This document shows, one piece after another, positions 25,612-35,778 of a DNA stretch of 37,750 bases (position 1 is its first letter; each line of letters starts with the position of its first letter). The notes beneath the pieces were generated by a model. The model saw only the letters and a list, made by a program, of their open reading frames with translations. It was not told where the DNA came from and did not search any database. The DNA comes from Gammaproteobacteria bacterium (lineage in GTDB: Bacteria; Pseudomonadota; Gammaproteobacteria; Xanthomonadales; Rhodanobacteraceae): contig JAJPJT010000037.1 of the NCBI GenBank assembly GCA_021324095.1, positions 1 to 37,750 on the forward strand, read 5' to 3'. Position numbers and translations under genes: made by a program.

Positions 25612-28600
25612 TCAAGGCAAGTCGGAACCGCCGCCAGTCTGCACCGGCATGTTCAATTTGTCCGGCGGCGGTACGGTGATGGCAGACATCCCTCCGGCTT
25701 TCAGGTCGGCGTTGAGTTTTGCCAGCTCGTTTTTCTGCAGCGTCTGCCAGTTGTCCTGCGCGCGCTGCAATCGTTGATTGGCGTTCTGCAGGACTTCACG
25801 TTGACCCTGATTGGGCGCGACATCGGCGGATTCCATGTCCGATTCCATCGCGGCGAGGGTTCCACCGATCGCGTTGAAATCCGCGACCTGGTCGAGCTTG
25901 GCGTTCTGCGGTGGACGCATCTTCACCTGCACCGCGCGCACGTCGGCGAGCAGCACGGCGTGCGCGGAATCCTTCGCGAGTTTTGCTTCGAGTGTGCCGA
26001 GTTGTTCGGCGACAGCCTTCTGCTGCGCGGCGCCGACCGCGGTCTGCTCCAGCGATGCATCGACCTGCTGCGAGAACTGGAGCGCCGCCTGCAGGCCGGA
26101 CATGCTGGTATGCACGCGCGGATCCATCGTCACCGTCAACGGTTGCTTCAGCGTTTTGCCGTCGGCCTTCAATACCACCGTGTAATTCCCCGGCAGCACG
26201 AACGGACCTTGCGGCAGGATGGGCGTGTCCTTGCCGAACACCGCCGCGATCGAATAGTCGTAGCTGGGCGAACGCGGCCGCGTGTAGTGCAGATCCCACA
26301 CGAAACGATGCAAGCCGGGTGCGGCCGAAGGATTCACCGGCGGCTTGGTCCAGCGTTCCTTGTCGAAGTAGCGGAACGCATTCAGCGGCTCGTGCTCTTC
26401 GTTACTCGCGTAATGCCGCACGAGCCTGCCGTTCGCATCGAGGATGTCGATCGTCACCGGCCCGTGCGTATCGGGCCCGAGCGAATAATCGATGATCGCG
26501 CCGGCCGGCGGGTTCTCGCCCAGTGGCGTGCCGGGCGGCAGCGGCGTGTCCTTGTTGTTGTCGGGATGCACGCGCACCGCGTACGCCGGTTTGAACAGGT
26601 ACGCCGACGCGCGCGCGATGTTCGCATTCCACTGCCGCAGCGGCGAGAGATCGTCGAGGACCCAGATCGCCCTGCCCTGCGTCGCCACGATCAGGTCGTC
26701 GTGGTGCACCAGCAGGTCGCGCACCCATGCGGTCGGCAGGTTCAACTGCAACGATTGCCAGTGGCCGCCGTCGTCGAACGACACGTACGCACCGCGGTCC
26801 GTACCGGCGTACAGCAAACCTTTGCGCACAGGATCGGCGCGCACCACGCTGACGTAGTGATCCTTCGGCAGGCCACCGTCGACCTCTGTCCAGGTCTTGC
26901 CGCAATCGTGCGTGCGCCATACGTGCGGCGCGAAATCGTCCTGGCGGTGGTTGTCGGCCGCGGCATAGACCGAACACGGGTCCAGCGCCGACACGTCGAG
27001 CGACGAAATCTTGGTCATGGTCGGGATGCCGCGCGGCGTCACGTCGTTCCAGTGGGCGCCGTTGTCCCGCGTGTAGTAGATCATTCCCGAATCGCTGCCG
27101 GTCCAGATTTCGTCGGGATCGTTCGGCGCGACGGCGATCGAATAGATCACGCCGAAGCCGCAGGCGCGCGCATCGGCGATCGAAGGATTCCCCGCACAGC
27201 CTTTGGCGTCCTTCTGTTGGCCCGTCAGGTCGGGGCTGATGACCTGCCAGTGTTCGCCGCGATCGAGCGAGCGGAACAACACCTGCGCGCCGAACAGCAG
27301 TTCGGTGCCGCCGCCCTTGTCCTTCACCGCCAGCAGCGGCGTGATCCACGTGTAGCGATATTTCGCGGTGTCGGGTCGCGCGCCGTAGCTCATGATCGGC
27401 CAGGGCGAAACATTCGCCACCTGGCCGGTGCGCGCATCGAAGCGCGAGATGCGCCCGCCCAGACCCGTGCCGTAGACGATCATCGGATCGTTGGGATCGG
27501 GTACGTCGTAGTCGCGCTCGTCACCGCCGACCGGATGCCAGTCGCGATAACTGATCGCGCCGTAATCGCTGCGGCTGGCGATGCCGATGGTGCCGGAATC
27601 CTGCTGACCGGAATACACCCAGTACGGAAACTGGTTGTCGGCGGCGAGGTGATACACCTGGGCGGTCGGCTGGTTGTACCAGCTCGACCACATCTTGCCG
27701 CCATCGACGGTCACGGTGGTGCCCTGGTCGACGCCCGCGATCATGTGATCGGGATGCAGCGGATTGATCCAGATGAAGTGGTAATCGTCGCCGCCCGGCG
27801 CGCCCTTGAAGACATGCCAGGTCTTGCCGCCGTCGCTGGAACGGCGGATCGATTGTCCCGCCGCGTACACGACATCCGGATCACGCGGATCGACGGTGAT
27901 CCGGCCGAAGTAATCGTTCTCCAGCCAGCTCTCGCCGCTCGCGCGCGTCCACGTCGCGCCGCCGTCATCGGACGCGTATAAACCACCTTCGTTCTTCGAT
28001 GCGGCGTGCGGAATGTTGCCGCTGGCCGCGGCTGCGTCGACCACCGCGTACACGCGGCCGTTGCCGGCGACCGCGAGACCGATCCGGCTGAGATCGCCTT
28101 GCGGCCAGCCTTTGCCGTCGAGGCGCTTCCATGTCCGTCCGTCATCGACCGATTTGTAGAGGCCGCTGCCCGGTCCGTTGTTCGGCTTGAAGTAGGACAG
28201 CCACGGGTAATTGCGCACCTGCCACGCGGCGGCGTAGACCACGTTGGCATGCTGCGGATCGCGCGCCAGATCGACCACGCCGGTGTTGTCATTGATGTAC
28301 AGCGTCTGCTTCCAGGTCTTGCCGCCGTCGGTCGAGCGGAACACGCCGCGTTCGTGGTTCGGCCCGAAGTAGTGGCCCAGCGCGCCGACCAGCACGGTCT
28401 CCGGATTCTTCGGATCGACCAGGATCCGCCCGATGTACTTGGTGTCGGTCAAGCCGACGCGTTGCCAGTGTTCGCCGCCATCGGTGGACCTGTACACGCC
28501 GTTGCCGGACTGGATATCCCAGCGCGCGGCGACCTGACCACTGCCGAGATAGATCACCTCCGGATCGGATGGCGCGATCGCCAGCGCGCCCATCGCCGAA

Positions 28601-28863
28601 GCGGGCAACGTGTCGCCCAGCGATGTCCAGGTGCGGCCGGCATTGTCGGTCTTCCACACGCCACTGCCCGCGCCGACGAAGTAGAACGTGTTCGGTTGGT
28701 CCGGAATACCTTCGGCCATCGTGGACCAGCCGGCGCGAAAGGGACCGAGCAGGCGCCAGTGCAGGTCGCCGGAAAACGGCGAGACGGCTGGTTGCGCGAA
28801 CGCTGTGAAACTCAATGCGACACCGGCCAGCACGGACAACACGCGGAGACGAGACGCGGACAT
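25612..28863 (-). CDS. large exported Asp-box (BNR/sortilin-like) beta-propeller protein
   Basis: A 1083-residue protein. ATG 28863 is chosen because a signal peptide follows at once (VLSVLAGVALSFTAFAQ). The body carries about ten Asp-box motifs of the S-x-D-x-G-x-x-W type: RSTDGGEHW, RSTDGGKTW, KSVDDGRTW, ASDDGGATW, RSSDGGKTW, RSLDRGEHW, TRDNGAHW, RTHDCGKTW and SFDDGGHW. These are hallmarks of VPS10/sortilin and sialidase propellers. The last 350 residues include an immunoglobulin-like strand region and a long helical tail. Similar proteins are annotated as glycosyl hydrolases, but no catalytic set is evident, so a binding role is equally likely. The RDD-pilin gene follows without a gap. Confidence 0.88.
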   Translation of the reverse strand: MSASRLRVLSVLAGVALSFTAFAQPAVSPFSGDLHWRLLGPFRAGWSTMAEGIPDQPNTFYFVGAGSGVWKTDNAGRTWTSLGDTLPASAMGALAIAPSDPEVIYLGSGQVAARWDIQSGNGVYRSTDGGEHWQRVGLTDTKYIGRILVDPKNPETVLVGALGHYFGPNHERGVFRSTDGGKTWKQTLYINDNTGVVDLARDPQHANVVYAAAWQVRNYPWLSYFKPNNGPGSGLYKSVDDGRTWKRLDGKGWPQGDLSRIGLAVAGNGRVYAVVDAAAASGNIPHAASKNEGGLYASDDGGATWTRASGESWLENDYFGRITVDPRDPDVVYAAGQSIRRSSDGGKTWHVFKGAPGGDDYHFIWINPLHPDHMIAGVDQGTTVTVDGGKMWSSWYNQPTAQVYHLAADNQFPYWVYSGQQDSGTIGIASRSDYGAISYRDWHPVGGDERDYDVPDPNDPMIVYGTGLGGRISRFDARTGQVANVSPWPIMSYGARPDTAKYRYTWITPLLAVKDKGGGTELLFGAQVLFRSLDRGEHWQVISPDLTGQQKDAKGCAGNPSIADARACGFGVIYSIAVAPNDPDEIWTGSDSGMIYYTRDNGAHWNDVTPRGIPTMTKISSLDVSALDPCSVYAAADNHRQDDFAPHVWRTHDCGKTWTEVDGGLPKDHYVSVVRADPVRKGLLYAGTDRGAYVSFDDGGHWQSLQLNLPTAWVRDLLVHHDDLIVATQGRAIWVLDDLSPLRQWNANIARASAYLFKPAYAVRVHPDNNKDTPLPPGTPLGENPPAGAIIDYSLGPDTHGPVTIDILDANGRLVRHYASNEEHEPLNAFRYFDKERWTKPPVNPSAAPGLHRFVWDLHYTRPRSPSYDYSIAAVFGKDTPILPQGPFVLPGNYTVVLKADGKTLKQPLTVTMDPRVHTSMSGLQAALQFSQQVDASLEQTAVGAAQQKAVAEQLGTLEAKLAKDSAHAVLLADVRAVQVKMRPPQNAKLDQVADFNAIGGTLAAMESDMESADVAPNQGQREVLQNANQRLQRAQDNWQTLQKNELAKLNADLKAGGMSAITVPPPDKLNMPVQTGGGSDLP

Positions 28864-29076
28864 GGCGGCATTCCCGGGCAAGAGTCCACCGAACATACTG
28901 CGGAGCAGGCGACTGGAACAAGGGCAACCGGTCATGGCGCAAATTCAGTTTGAAATACGTTCGCCCCCGGATCGAGTCCGGAGCAAGCTCTGAGCGTAGG
29001 CCCAGCTTCGATGCAAGCTGGAGCCGAATCGAAGGGCCGCTTGCGTTTCGACTTCGCGCTGCGCTCGCGTAGCCTG

Positions 29077-29109
29077 TCCTGAGCTTGTCGAAGGGCTCAA
29101 CGCGAACGG
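29077..29109. repeat. CTTCGACAAGCTCAG-type repeat, inverse copy
   Basis: TCCTGAGCTTGTCGAAGGG followed by CTCAACGCGAACGG, the reverse of the unit at 18164-18196. It lies in the 293-base gap between the BNR gene and the isoaspartyl peptidase gene. The rest of that gap (28960-29040) looks like decayed pieces of the same family; I see no gene there. Confidence 0.65.
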
Positions 29110-29156
29110 AACAGTCAAACCACAGCACTACCCGGTGACACACCGGCACCGCGCGG

Positions 29157-30099
<943 letters not shown>

Positions 30100-30113
<14 letters not shown>

Positions 30114-31455
30114 CTGCGACCTGCTCCGCAGTGGTTGCCGGACCGGGCAGTGCGGCGTCCGGAGGCTGCGCCGCCGGGAAGCGCGCGGTCGCGGTCGTGC
30201 CCTTGCCGAGCGTGCTTTCCAGCGTGACCTGCCAGCCATACCGATCGGCGATGCGGCGCACGATCGCGAGGCCGATGCCGTGCCCGCTGCTGCCGGTGCG
30301 GCTGCCGCGATAGAACGCCTGGAAGGCGCGTTCCAGGTCCTCCTCGCTCATGCCGCTGCCAGTGTCGATCACGCGCACGCTGTCCGATTCGACCACGACC
30401 GTGACGCTGCCCTGTTCGGTGTACAGGCACGCATTGCGGATGAGGTTTCCGACCATGACGGCGAACACGCGCGGCGGCGTGTGCAGCGCAAAACGTCCGG
30501 GCTCGGCCAGCCGCAACTCGACCGGCTTGCCAACGAGGAGTTCGCGATAGCGCGCGACTTCCGCGGCGATGACGTCGTTGGCGAGAAAATCTTCTTCGCG
30601 CAAGCCGGAGTCGGATTCGCGCGCAAGCACCAGGAAGGTTTCGATCAGCGCTTCCATCTCGCGCACCGAGCGCCGGATCCGCGCCAGCGAACGCTGCGCG
30701 AACGGACTCATGTCTTCGTCGGCGAGGACGTCCGCCGCGACCTTCATCACGGTCAGCGGCGTGCGCAATTCATGGCTGGCATCGCGGGTGAAGTTGCGCT
30801 CGCGCTCGACGAAAGCATCGAGCCGGTTCGCGAAGTTGTACAGCGCGGCGACCAGCACTTCCACGTCGCTGTCGGTTGCGGCCGGGAGCTTGTCGGGCGC
30901 CAAGGCAGCGGGCTCGGGGTGGTCGGGATTCCAGCGCCGCACCACCTGGGCCAACGCGATCACCGGCGACAGCGCCTTGCGCGAGGCGCGATAGGTCAGG
31001 TACGTCGCGAAATAGATCAGCAGCACCACCAGCACGACCGGGATCAGGCCGAACATCATCACCACGCTGTTGGGGCGGTCGTTGTTGAACAGCAGGAACA
31101 GCCTGCCGCGCGGCGTGTCGGAGACCAGCACGGTGCCCTGCGTTCCATCGGGCTGGTCGATCTGGTGATAACCGGGCGGCAAGCCCGCCAGCCGCGCGGG
31201 CACTTCACTGGTGTTGCCGCCGGGCGCGTGCAGATAGCCACGCAGCAGCCACGTATCCGGCAGCGGCGTCGCGGGATTGCGCGCCAGTTGCTGTGTGTAG
31301 TACGCGTGTTCGCGGTCCAGTTCCTGCCGCGCGATCGCCTGGCGGCTCGAATTGGCGACGGCGTAGACGCCCAGTGCGATGAGTACGCTGATCCCCGCCA
31401 CCCACAGCGAAAACATCACCCAGAAGCGGTGGCCGATGCTTGTGTACGTCGCCAT
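30100..31455 (-). CDS. two-component sensor histidine kinase
   Basis: A 451-residue inner-membrane kinase. Two transmembrane helices (FWVMFSLWVAGISVLIALGVYAV region and VVMMFGLIPVVLVVLLIYFA near 131-150) enclose a periplasmic sensor of about 95 residues without a known fold name. A linker leads to the HisKA domain with FTRDASHELRTPL (phospho-acceptor His228) and the HATPase domain with N-box NLIRNACLY, VIDTGSGMSEED and GHGIGLAIV. The OmpR-type regulator is encoded 70 bases upstream. The signal is unknown; overall it resembles QseC/PhoQ-like kinases only in layout. Confidence 0.93.
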
Positions 31456-31525
31456 GCGCAGAGCCTACCCGCAAGGTGGTGTGCGTGTGGGGGTTGCGGA
31501 CCGTCCACGCGGTGCGGCGCGCCGA

Positions 31526-32269
31526 TCAACGCGCTGCCGACGAAGCGCTTGCCTCCGCTTCCGCGTCCAGGTCCGCCACGCGGTAGCCCGCGCTGTGGAT
31601 GGTGTGCACCAGCGGTTTGGAATACGGCTTGTCCACCACCCGGCGCAGGTTGTACAGGTGTGAGCGGAGCGTGTCGGAATCGGGCAACGTGTCGCCCCAG
31701 ATCTCGCGTTCGATGTCGTGGCGCGATACCACGCGCGGCGATTCGCGCATCAGGATCGCCAGCAACTTGAGGCCGATCGGCGAAACCTGCAACTCTTCGC
31801 CGTCACGGGTGAGCCTGAGGGTCGCGGTGTCCAGCACCAGTCCGCCCACCTGGTACACCTCGCTGGAGACCTGCCGCCGTTCGCGCCGGATCAGGGCGCG
31901 GATGCGCGCTTCGAGTTCGCGCGGTTCGAAGGGCTTGACCAGATAATCGTCGGCGCCGGCATCGAGGCCGATCAGCTTGTCTTCCAGCGTGTCACGCGCA
32001 GTCAGCATCAGCACCGGCGTGGATTTCTTGGCCTCGCCGCGCAGCTTGCGGCAGACGTCGAGGCCGTCCATGCCGGGCAACATCAGGTCCAGCACGATCA
32101 CGTCGTAGCTGTTGGTCACGGCCAGGTGCAGTCCGCTGACCCCGTCGCCGGCGAAATCGACGGTGTAGCCGCGCCGCTCGAGGAACTCGCCTACCATCTC
32201 CGCGATGCCGCTGTTGTCCTCGACCAGCAGTACCAGCCCCGTCTGCTTTTCCCGCTCGGCTTCCGTCAT
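31526..32269 (-). CDS. OmpR-family response regulator
   Basis: A 247-residue DNA-binding regulator. The receiver domain shows the acidic pair in LVEDNSG, phospho-acceptor Asp61 in VLDLMLPG, Thr in LMLTARD and Lys112 in YLVKPFEP. The C-terminal winged helix ends in DSDTLRSHLYNLRRVVDKP and TIHSAGYRV. I chose ATG 32269 (GGGGAA upstream) over a longer frame that reads into the intergenic region. It is the first gene of the unit with the histidine kinase and isoaspartyl peptidase. The exported solenoid gene just upstream on the same strand is a possible target. Confidence 0.93.
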   Translation of the reverse strand: MTEAEREKQTGLVLLVEDNSGIAEMVGEFLERRGYTVDFAGDGVSGLHLAVTNSYDVIVLDLMLPGMDGLDVCRKLRGEAKKSTPVLMLTARDTLEDKLIGLDAGADDYLVKPFEPRELEARIRALIRRERRQVSSEVYQVGGLVLDTATLRLTRDGEELQVSPIGLKLLAILMRESPRVVSRHDIEREIWGDTLPDSDTLRSHLYNLRRVVDKPYSKPLVHTIHSAGYRVADLDAEAEASASSAAR

Positions 32270-32506
32270 GCTCGCTTCCCCCCGCTGCCCTCGCTTGGCC
32301 ATTCGGCTGATGGCTGCCAATGTGCCGGCGCTTCGGTGATCGAGACGTGAATGCGGCAGGCGGCGGCCGCTCCGGCGCTTGGCCGGGGCCTCGCCGGCGT
32401 CCGGACGATGCGCTCTCCCCGATCGGTGGGACAACGACCGCCCGGCATCACGCGTGACGGCGCGGTTGGCAGAACTCCCGCTGCCTGCTGCGCGATCTGG
32501 CGCCCC

Positions 32507-33466
32507 TCAATCGTCGCTGCGCGGCACGCTGACCTTGCCCTTGACGCCGTGGTGATGCACGTCGCCGCTGCCGACCGAACCGACGCTGAAATCCCCGCCG
32601 ACGCCGTCGGCCCCGAAGCCGCCCGAGGACAGGTGATCGGCGTGGACGTTGCCGCCCGCGTTGGTGATGCTGACGTCGCCGGACGAAATCGAGCCGACCG
32701 TCACGTCGCCCGTGACGTTCCTGATGACGAGACCGCCCGAACTGATGTGGCCGAGCTTCAGGCTTCCGCCGACCCCGGTGATCTTGACGTCGCCCGACCC
32801 GATCGTGTCGATCGACATGTCGCGCTTGATGTTGGCGAGCGTGAGGTCGCCCGAACCGATGGAGCCAACCTGGGCGTCACCCTGCACGCCATCCACACCA
32901 ACGTCGCCCGAACCGAGATCGGTCAGATTGAAGCTCCCGACTTTGCGGGCCTTGACGTCGCCGGATCCCATGTCCAGCCTGAATTCGCCGGCCACGCCAT
33001 CAAGATCCAGATCGCCGGAACCGAGCGACGCGTCCAGCGCGGCGATGTTGCTTGCGTGGGTGTCGCCCGAACCTTGCTTCAGCTTGATCGCAAGCGACTG
33101 CGGCACCCGCAGGTCGAGTTTCAGATAGGCGTAGGAGTTGCCGAACAGGGAAAAAATGTTCTCATGATGGCCGTCCTGCGCGATCACACTGGCAGTGTCC
33201 CCATGCCGCGCCGTCTCGACCTGCACGTCCTGCAGCCACTTTTCGTCGGACGCGCAGGCGGTGCCGTGCACCTCGATTTTAGCGAGGCCCGGCTCCCCCT
33301 GGATGTTGAGATCATCGGGACCGATCTCGGCCGACAGCAGTTTCAATCCCGCGGCATCGATCTCGGCGTTGCGGGGAGCGCTGTATCGGCACTGCTCGGC
33401 AGCGCCCGCGCACAGGGACATCGCCAGCAGGGACACGCCAGCAAGCAAGAGGATTGAGTTGCGCAT
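32507..33466 (-). CDS. exported beta-solenoid protein with GSGD repeats (DUF4097/DUF2807-like)
   Basis: A 319-residue protein with a signal peptide (ILLLAGVSLLAMSLCAGAA). After an N-terminal part of about 125 residues come about ten repeats of 18-19 residues, each starting GSGD, SSGD or SSGG and followed by alternating hydrophobic residues (for example LDLDGVAGEFRLDM). This pattern forms a right-handed beta-solenoid in putative auto-transporter adhesin-like proteins. Two cysteines in the N-terminal part may form a disulfide. GGAGAG precedes the ATG. It lies 237 bases upstream of the two-component genes, in the same direction. Function unknown; envelope stress or surface roles have been suggested for the family. 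Confidence 0.82.
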   Translation of the reverse strand: MRNSILLLAGVSLLAMSLCAGAAEQCRYSAPRNAEIDAAGLKLLSAEIGPDDLNIQGEPGLAKIEVHGTACASDEKWLQDVQVETARHGDTASVIAQDGHHENIFSLFGNSYAYLKLDLRVPQSLAIKLKQGSGDTHASNIAALDASLGSGDLDLDGVAGEFRLDMGSGDVKARKVGSFNLTDLGSGDVGVDGVQGDAQVGSIGSGDLTLANIKRDMSIDTIGSGDVKITGVGGSLKLGHISSGGLVIRNVTGDVTVGSISSGDVSITNAGGNVHADHLSSGGFGADGVGGDFSVGSVGSGDVHHHGVKGKVSVPRSDD

Positions 33467-33806
33467 CGCGGCTCTCCGGCATCACCGCCCTCGCGGCGGA
33501 CCGCCACAAGAATAGAGGCGGCCGGCGCTCCGTTCATGTGCCCAAAGTCGGCGTGACTTGCGGCCTAGTGAATCCTCAAGTGGCGCTGTTAAATCGGTGT
33601 AGCGTGCGCTCCGCGCACGATGTTGACGCTGTGCATGCGTTTTCGACGTGCAGTGCGCACACTACCGTGCTATCAGCCATGAAAAACCATCCGCAAAGGA
33701 CGCAAAGATCGCCAAGGAAGCACAACAGACGCGAAAGAGCCCGATCACTTTTTGCGTCCTTCGCGCCCTTCGCGGAAAACGCTCTTGGCGCCCAAGCGCG
33801 CATCGC
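33467..33806. other. 340-base non-coding gap with degenerate direct/inverted repeat
   Basis: I see no gene. At 33693-33780 there is AAGGACGCAAAGATCGCCAAGG and, after about 40 bases, TTTTTGCGTCCTTCGCG on the complementary strand sense, a recurrent intergenic repeat type in many bacteria that may fold as an imperfect stem. The left part should hold the promoter of the solenoid gene, but no clear box is visible. Confidence 0.4.
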
Positions 33807-34616
33807 TCAGGGGCGTTCCCGTTCCTCGGCCTTGGCGCGATCCCAGAGCGCATCCTGTTCGGCCAGCGATTTGCCGTCGAGGCTTTCACCGGCTTCGTTG
33901 ACCAGTTCCTCCATGCGCCGGAACCGCCGCTCGAACTTGGCATTGGCGTGACGCAGCGCGGCAGAGAAATCCACCCCGGCGTGGCGTGCCAGGTTGACCA
34001 GCACGAATGCCACGTCGCCGATTTCATCCAGAAGGCGGGCGTGATCGGCCCCCGCCGCAAATTCCGTGCGCACCTCGGCAATTTCTTCCTGCAGCTTGTC
34101 GAGCACCGGCTCCGGACCCGGCCAGTCGAAGCCGACCGTCGCGGCTCGGTCGCACAATTTCAGCGCGCGCTTCCATTCCGGCAGGCCGCGCGAAATGCCG
34201 GCCAGCGCGCTGGTGTCGTCCTCACCCTTCGCGGCGCGCTCGCCACGCTTGATGTCGTCCCAGGCGCGCGACTGTTCCGCGGCGTCGGCGTAATGGGCAT
34301 CGGCGAACACGTGCGGATGGCGGCGCACCAGCTTCGCGCTGATGGCATCGGTGACATCGCCGAAATCGAACAGCCCCCGTTCCTCGGCCATGCGCGCGTG
34401 GAACACCACTTGAAGCAGCAGGTCGCCCAGTTCATCCTTCAGCGCCGCGAAGTCCTTGCGGTCGATCGCATCGGCGACTTCATAGGCTTCCTCGATGGTG
34501 TACGGCGCGATCGTGTCGAAATCCTGCGCGACGTCCCACGGACAGCCATGCTGCGGATCGCGCAGTCGCGCCATGATCGCGAGCAGTTCCGAAATATCCG
34601 GTGGTTGGTCGGTCAT
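33807..34616 (-). CDS. mazG: nucleoside triphosphate pyrophosphohydrolase MazG
   Basis: Hydrolyses (d)NTPs to the monophosphate and pyrophosphate, cleaning the nucleotide pool and affecting ppGpp levels. The 269-residue protein has two MazG domains. The first has the metal-binding helices YTIEEAYEVADAIDRKD and LKDELGDLLLQVVFHARMAEE. The second has KLQEEIAEVRTEF and LLDEIGDVAFVLVNLARHAG, both with the EExxE...ExxD pattern. Start MTDQPPDISELLAIMARLRDPQ matches family N-termini (LxxxMxxLRDPxxGCPWD). Located in the same direction as cysQ and nudE, with repeats on both sides. Confidence 0.95.
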   Translation of the reverse strand: MTDQPPDISELLAIMARLRDPQHGCPWDVAQDFDTIAPYTIEEAYEVADAIDRKDFAALKDELGDLLLQVVFHARMAEERGLFDFGDVTDAISAKLVRRHPHVFADAHYADAAEQSRAWDDIKRGERAAKGEDDTSALAGISRGLPEWKRALKLCDRAATVGFDWPGPEPVLDKLQEEIAEVRTEFAAGADHARLLDEIGDVAFVLVNLARHAGVDFSAALRHANAKFERRFRRMEELVNEAGESLDGKSLAEQDALWDRAKAEERERP

Positions 34617-34646
34617 GTGGAGATTGGCGAAAAGCGTTTTTGACAG

Positions 34647-34802
34647 GGATAAATGCGGATAAATGCGGATAGAGCAAAAGCAACCATGTCCGGCAGCCTC
34701 GAAACGAGACTTTCTGTTACCGGGGACACGCCGCGAATTGAAAGGCCGAAACGCATTGAAATACGTTGCTTCTGCTTTATCCGCTTTTATCCGTGTGAAT
34801 CC
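34647..34802. repeat. inverted repeat between mazG and cysQ
   Basis: Arms 34647-34683 and 34766-34802 are reverse complements at 30 of 37 positions. They contain the units GATAAATGCGGAT and TTTATCCG. This is a non-coding element filling the gap between cysQ and mazG; similar ATCCG-rich repeats are scattered in many genomes. Confidence 0.6.
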
Positions 34803-34823
34803 GTGTCGAAACGCTCTTTCTTT

Positions 34824-35633
34824 TCATCGAGGCGATGCTTGCAGCTGCGCCAGCCAATCGATCGAACCGTCGCCCAGCGCGAGGAATTCCGGATTCAACA
34901 ATGATTCCTTGGTGTTGTAGCGCAGCGGTTCGCCGTCGAGATCCAGTACGGCACCGCCGGCCTGCTCCAGCACGCATTGTGCGGCCGCGGTGTCCCACTC
35001 CGAAGTTGCACCCAACCGCAGGTACAGATCCGCATCGCCGCGCGCGACCATGCAGAACTTGATCGACGACCCCACCGGCACCAGCGTGTGGTCTCCGAGG
35101 TTGTCGAGCATCGCGACCTGGCGCTCGTTGCCGTGCGAGCGGCTGCCGGCGACCACCGGAATCGGTGCCGCCGCCCGGGTCGCGATGGGCTGCGGCAGCG
35201 CGCCGGGCGCGGATTCGAGGAAAGCACCCTCGCCCGCGATCCCGTAATACAACTCGCCGGTCACCGGAATCAGCACGACGCCCAGCACCGGTACGTGATG
35301 CTCGATCAGCGCGATATTGACCGTGAATTCGCCATTGCGCTTGACGAATTCGCGGGTGCCGTCCAGCGGATCGACCAGCCAGTAGCGTTCCCAGCCACGC
35401 CGCACGTCCCACGCGATGCCTTTCGATTCTTCGGACAGCACCGGAATGTCCGGCGTCAATTCACGCAGGCCGGCCACGATGAGCTTGTGCGAGGCCATGT
35501 CTGCGGCCGTGAGTGGCGAGTTGTCGCTCTTGGTTTCGACCGCGAAACTGCCCGCGTAGATCTCCAGGATCGCAGCACCCGCGCGGCGCGCAAGCAAGCG
35601 GCTTTCGTGCGCGATGCGCTCCAGCGCGCTCAT
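34824..35633 (-). CDS. cysQ: 3'(2'),5'-bisphosphate nucleotidase
   Basis: Removes the 3'-phosphate from PAP (adenosine 3',5'-bisphosphate) formed in sulfate assimilation. The 269-residue protein belongs to the inositol-monophosphatase fold. Metal-binding motifs are visible: TKSDNSPLTAADMASH, LSEES, WLVDPLDGTREFVKRNGEF and the C-terminal EWDTAAAQCVLEQAGG. The REFVKRNGEFTVNIAL stretch is typical of CysQ. ATG 35633 starts a normal N-terminus (MSALERIAHESRLLARRAG). The longer upstream frame crosses non-coding sequence. nudE lies 145 bases upstream in the same direction. Confidence 0.95.
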   Translation of the reverse strand: MSALERIAHESRLLARRAGAAILEIYAGSFAVETKSDNSPLTAADMASHKLIVAGLRELTPDIPVLSEESKGIAWDVRRGWERYWLVDPLDGTREFVKRNGEFTVNIALIEHHVPVLGVVLIPVTGELYYGIAGEGAFLESAPGALPQPIATRAAAPIPVVAGSRSHGNERQVAMLDNLGDHTLVPVGSSIKFCMVARGDADLYLRLGATSEWDTAAAQCVLEQAGGAVLDLDGEPLRYNTKESLLNPEFLALGDGSIDWLAQLQASPR

Positions 35634-35778
35634 GGGACCGCGTAGCTCTTTTGAACACGCGGTTTGATCGCCCGGCCCCATGAAACCCCACTCCTCCACA
35701 ACCCCCGCCGAATCCCAGTCGGGATTCGGCCGCCTCCTTGACTCAAGGGGGCATGAAGCTGCTGCACTTTGCGTCGCC

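Noticed and set aside
32448..32457. TCACGCGTGA palindrome upstream of the response regulator gene
   Set aside because: Perfect but short; GC-rich palindromes of ten bases are expected by chance here, and no second half-site is seen.
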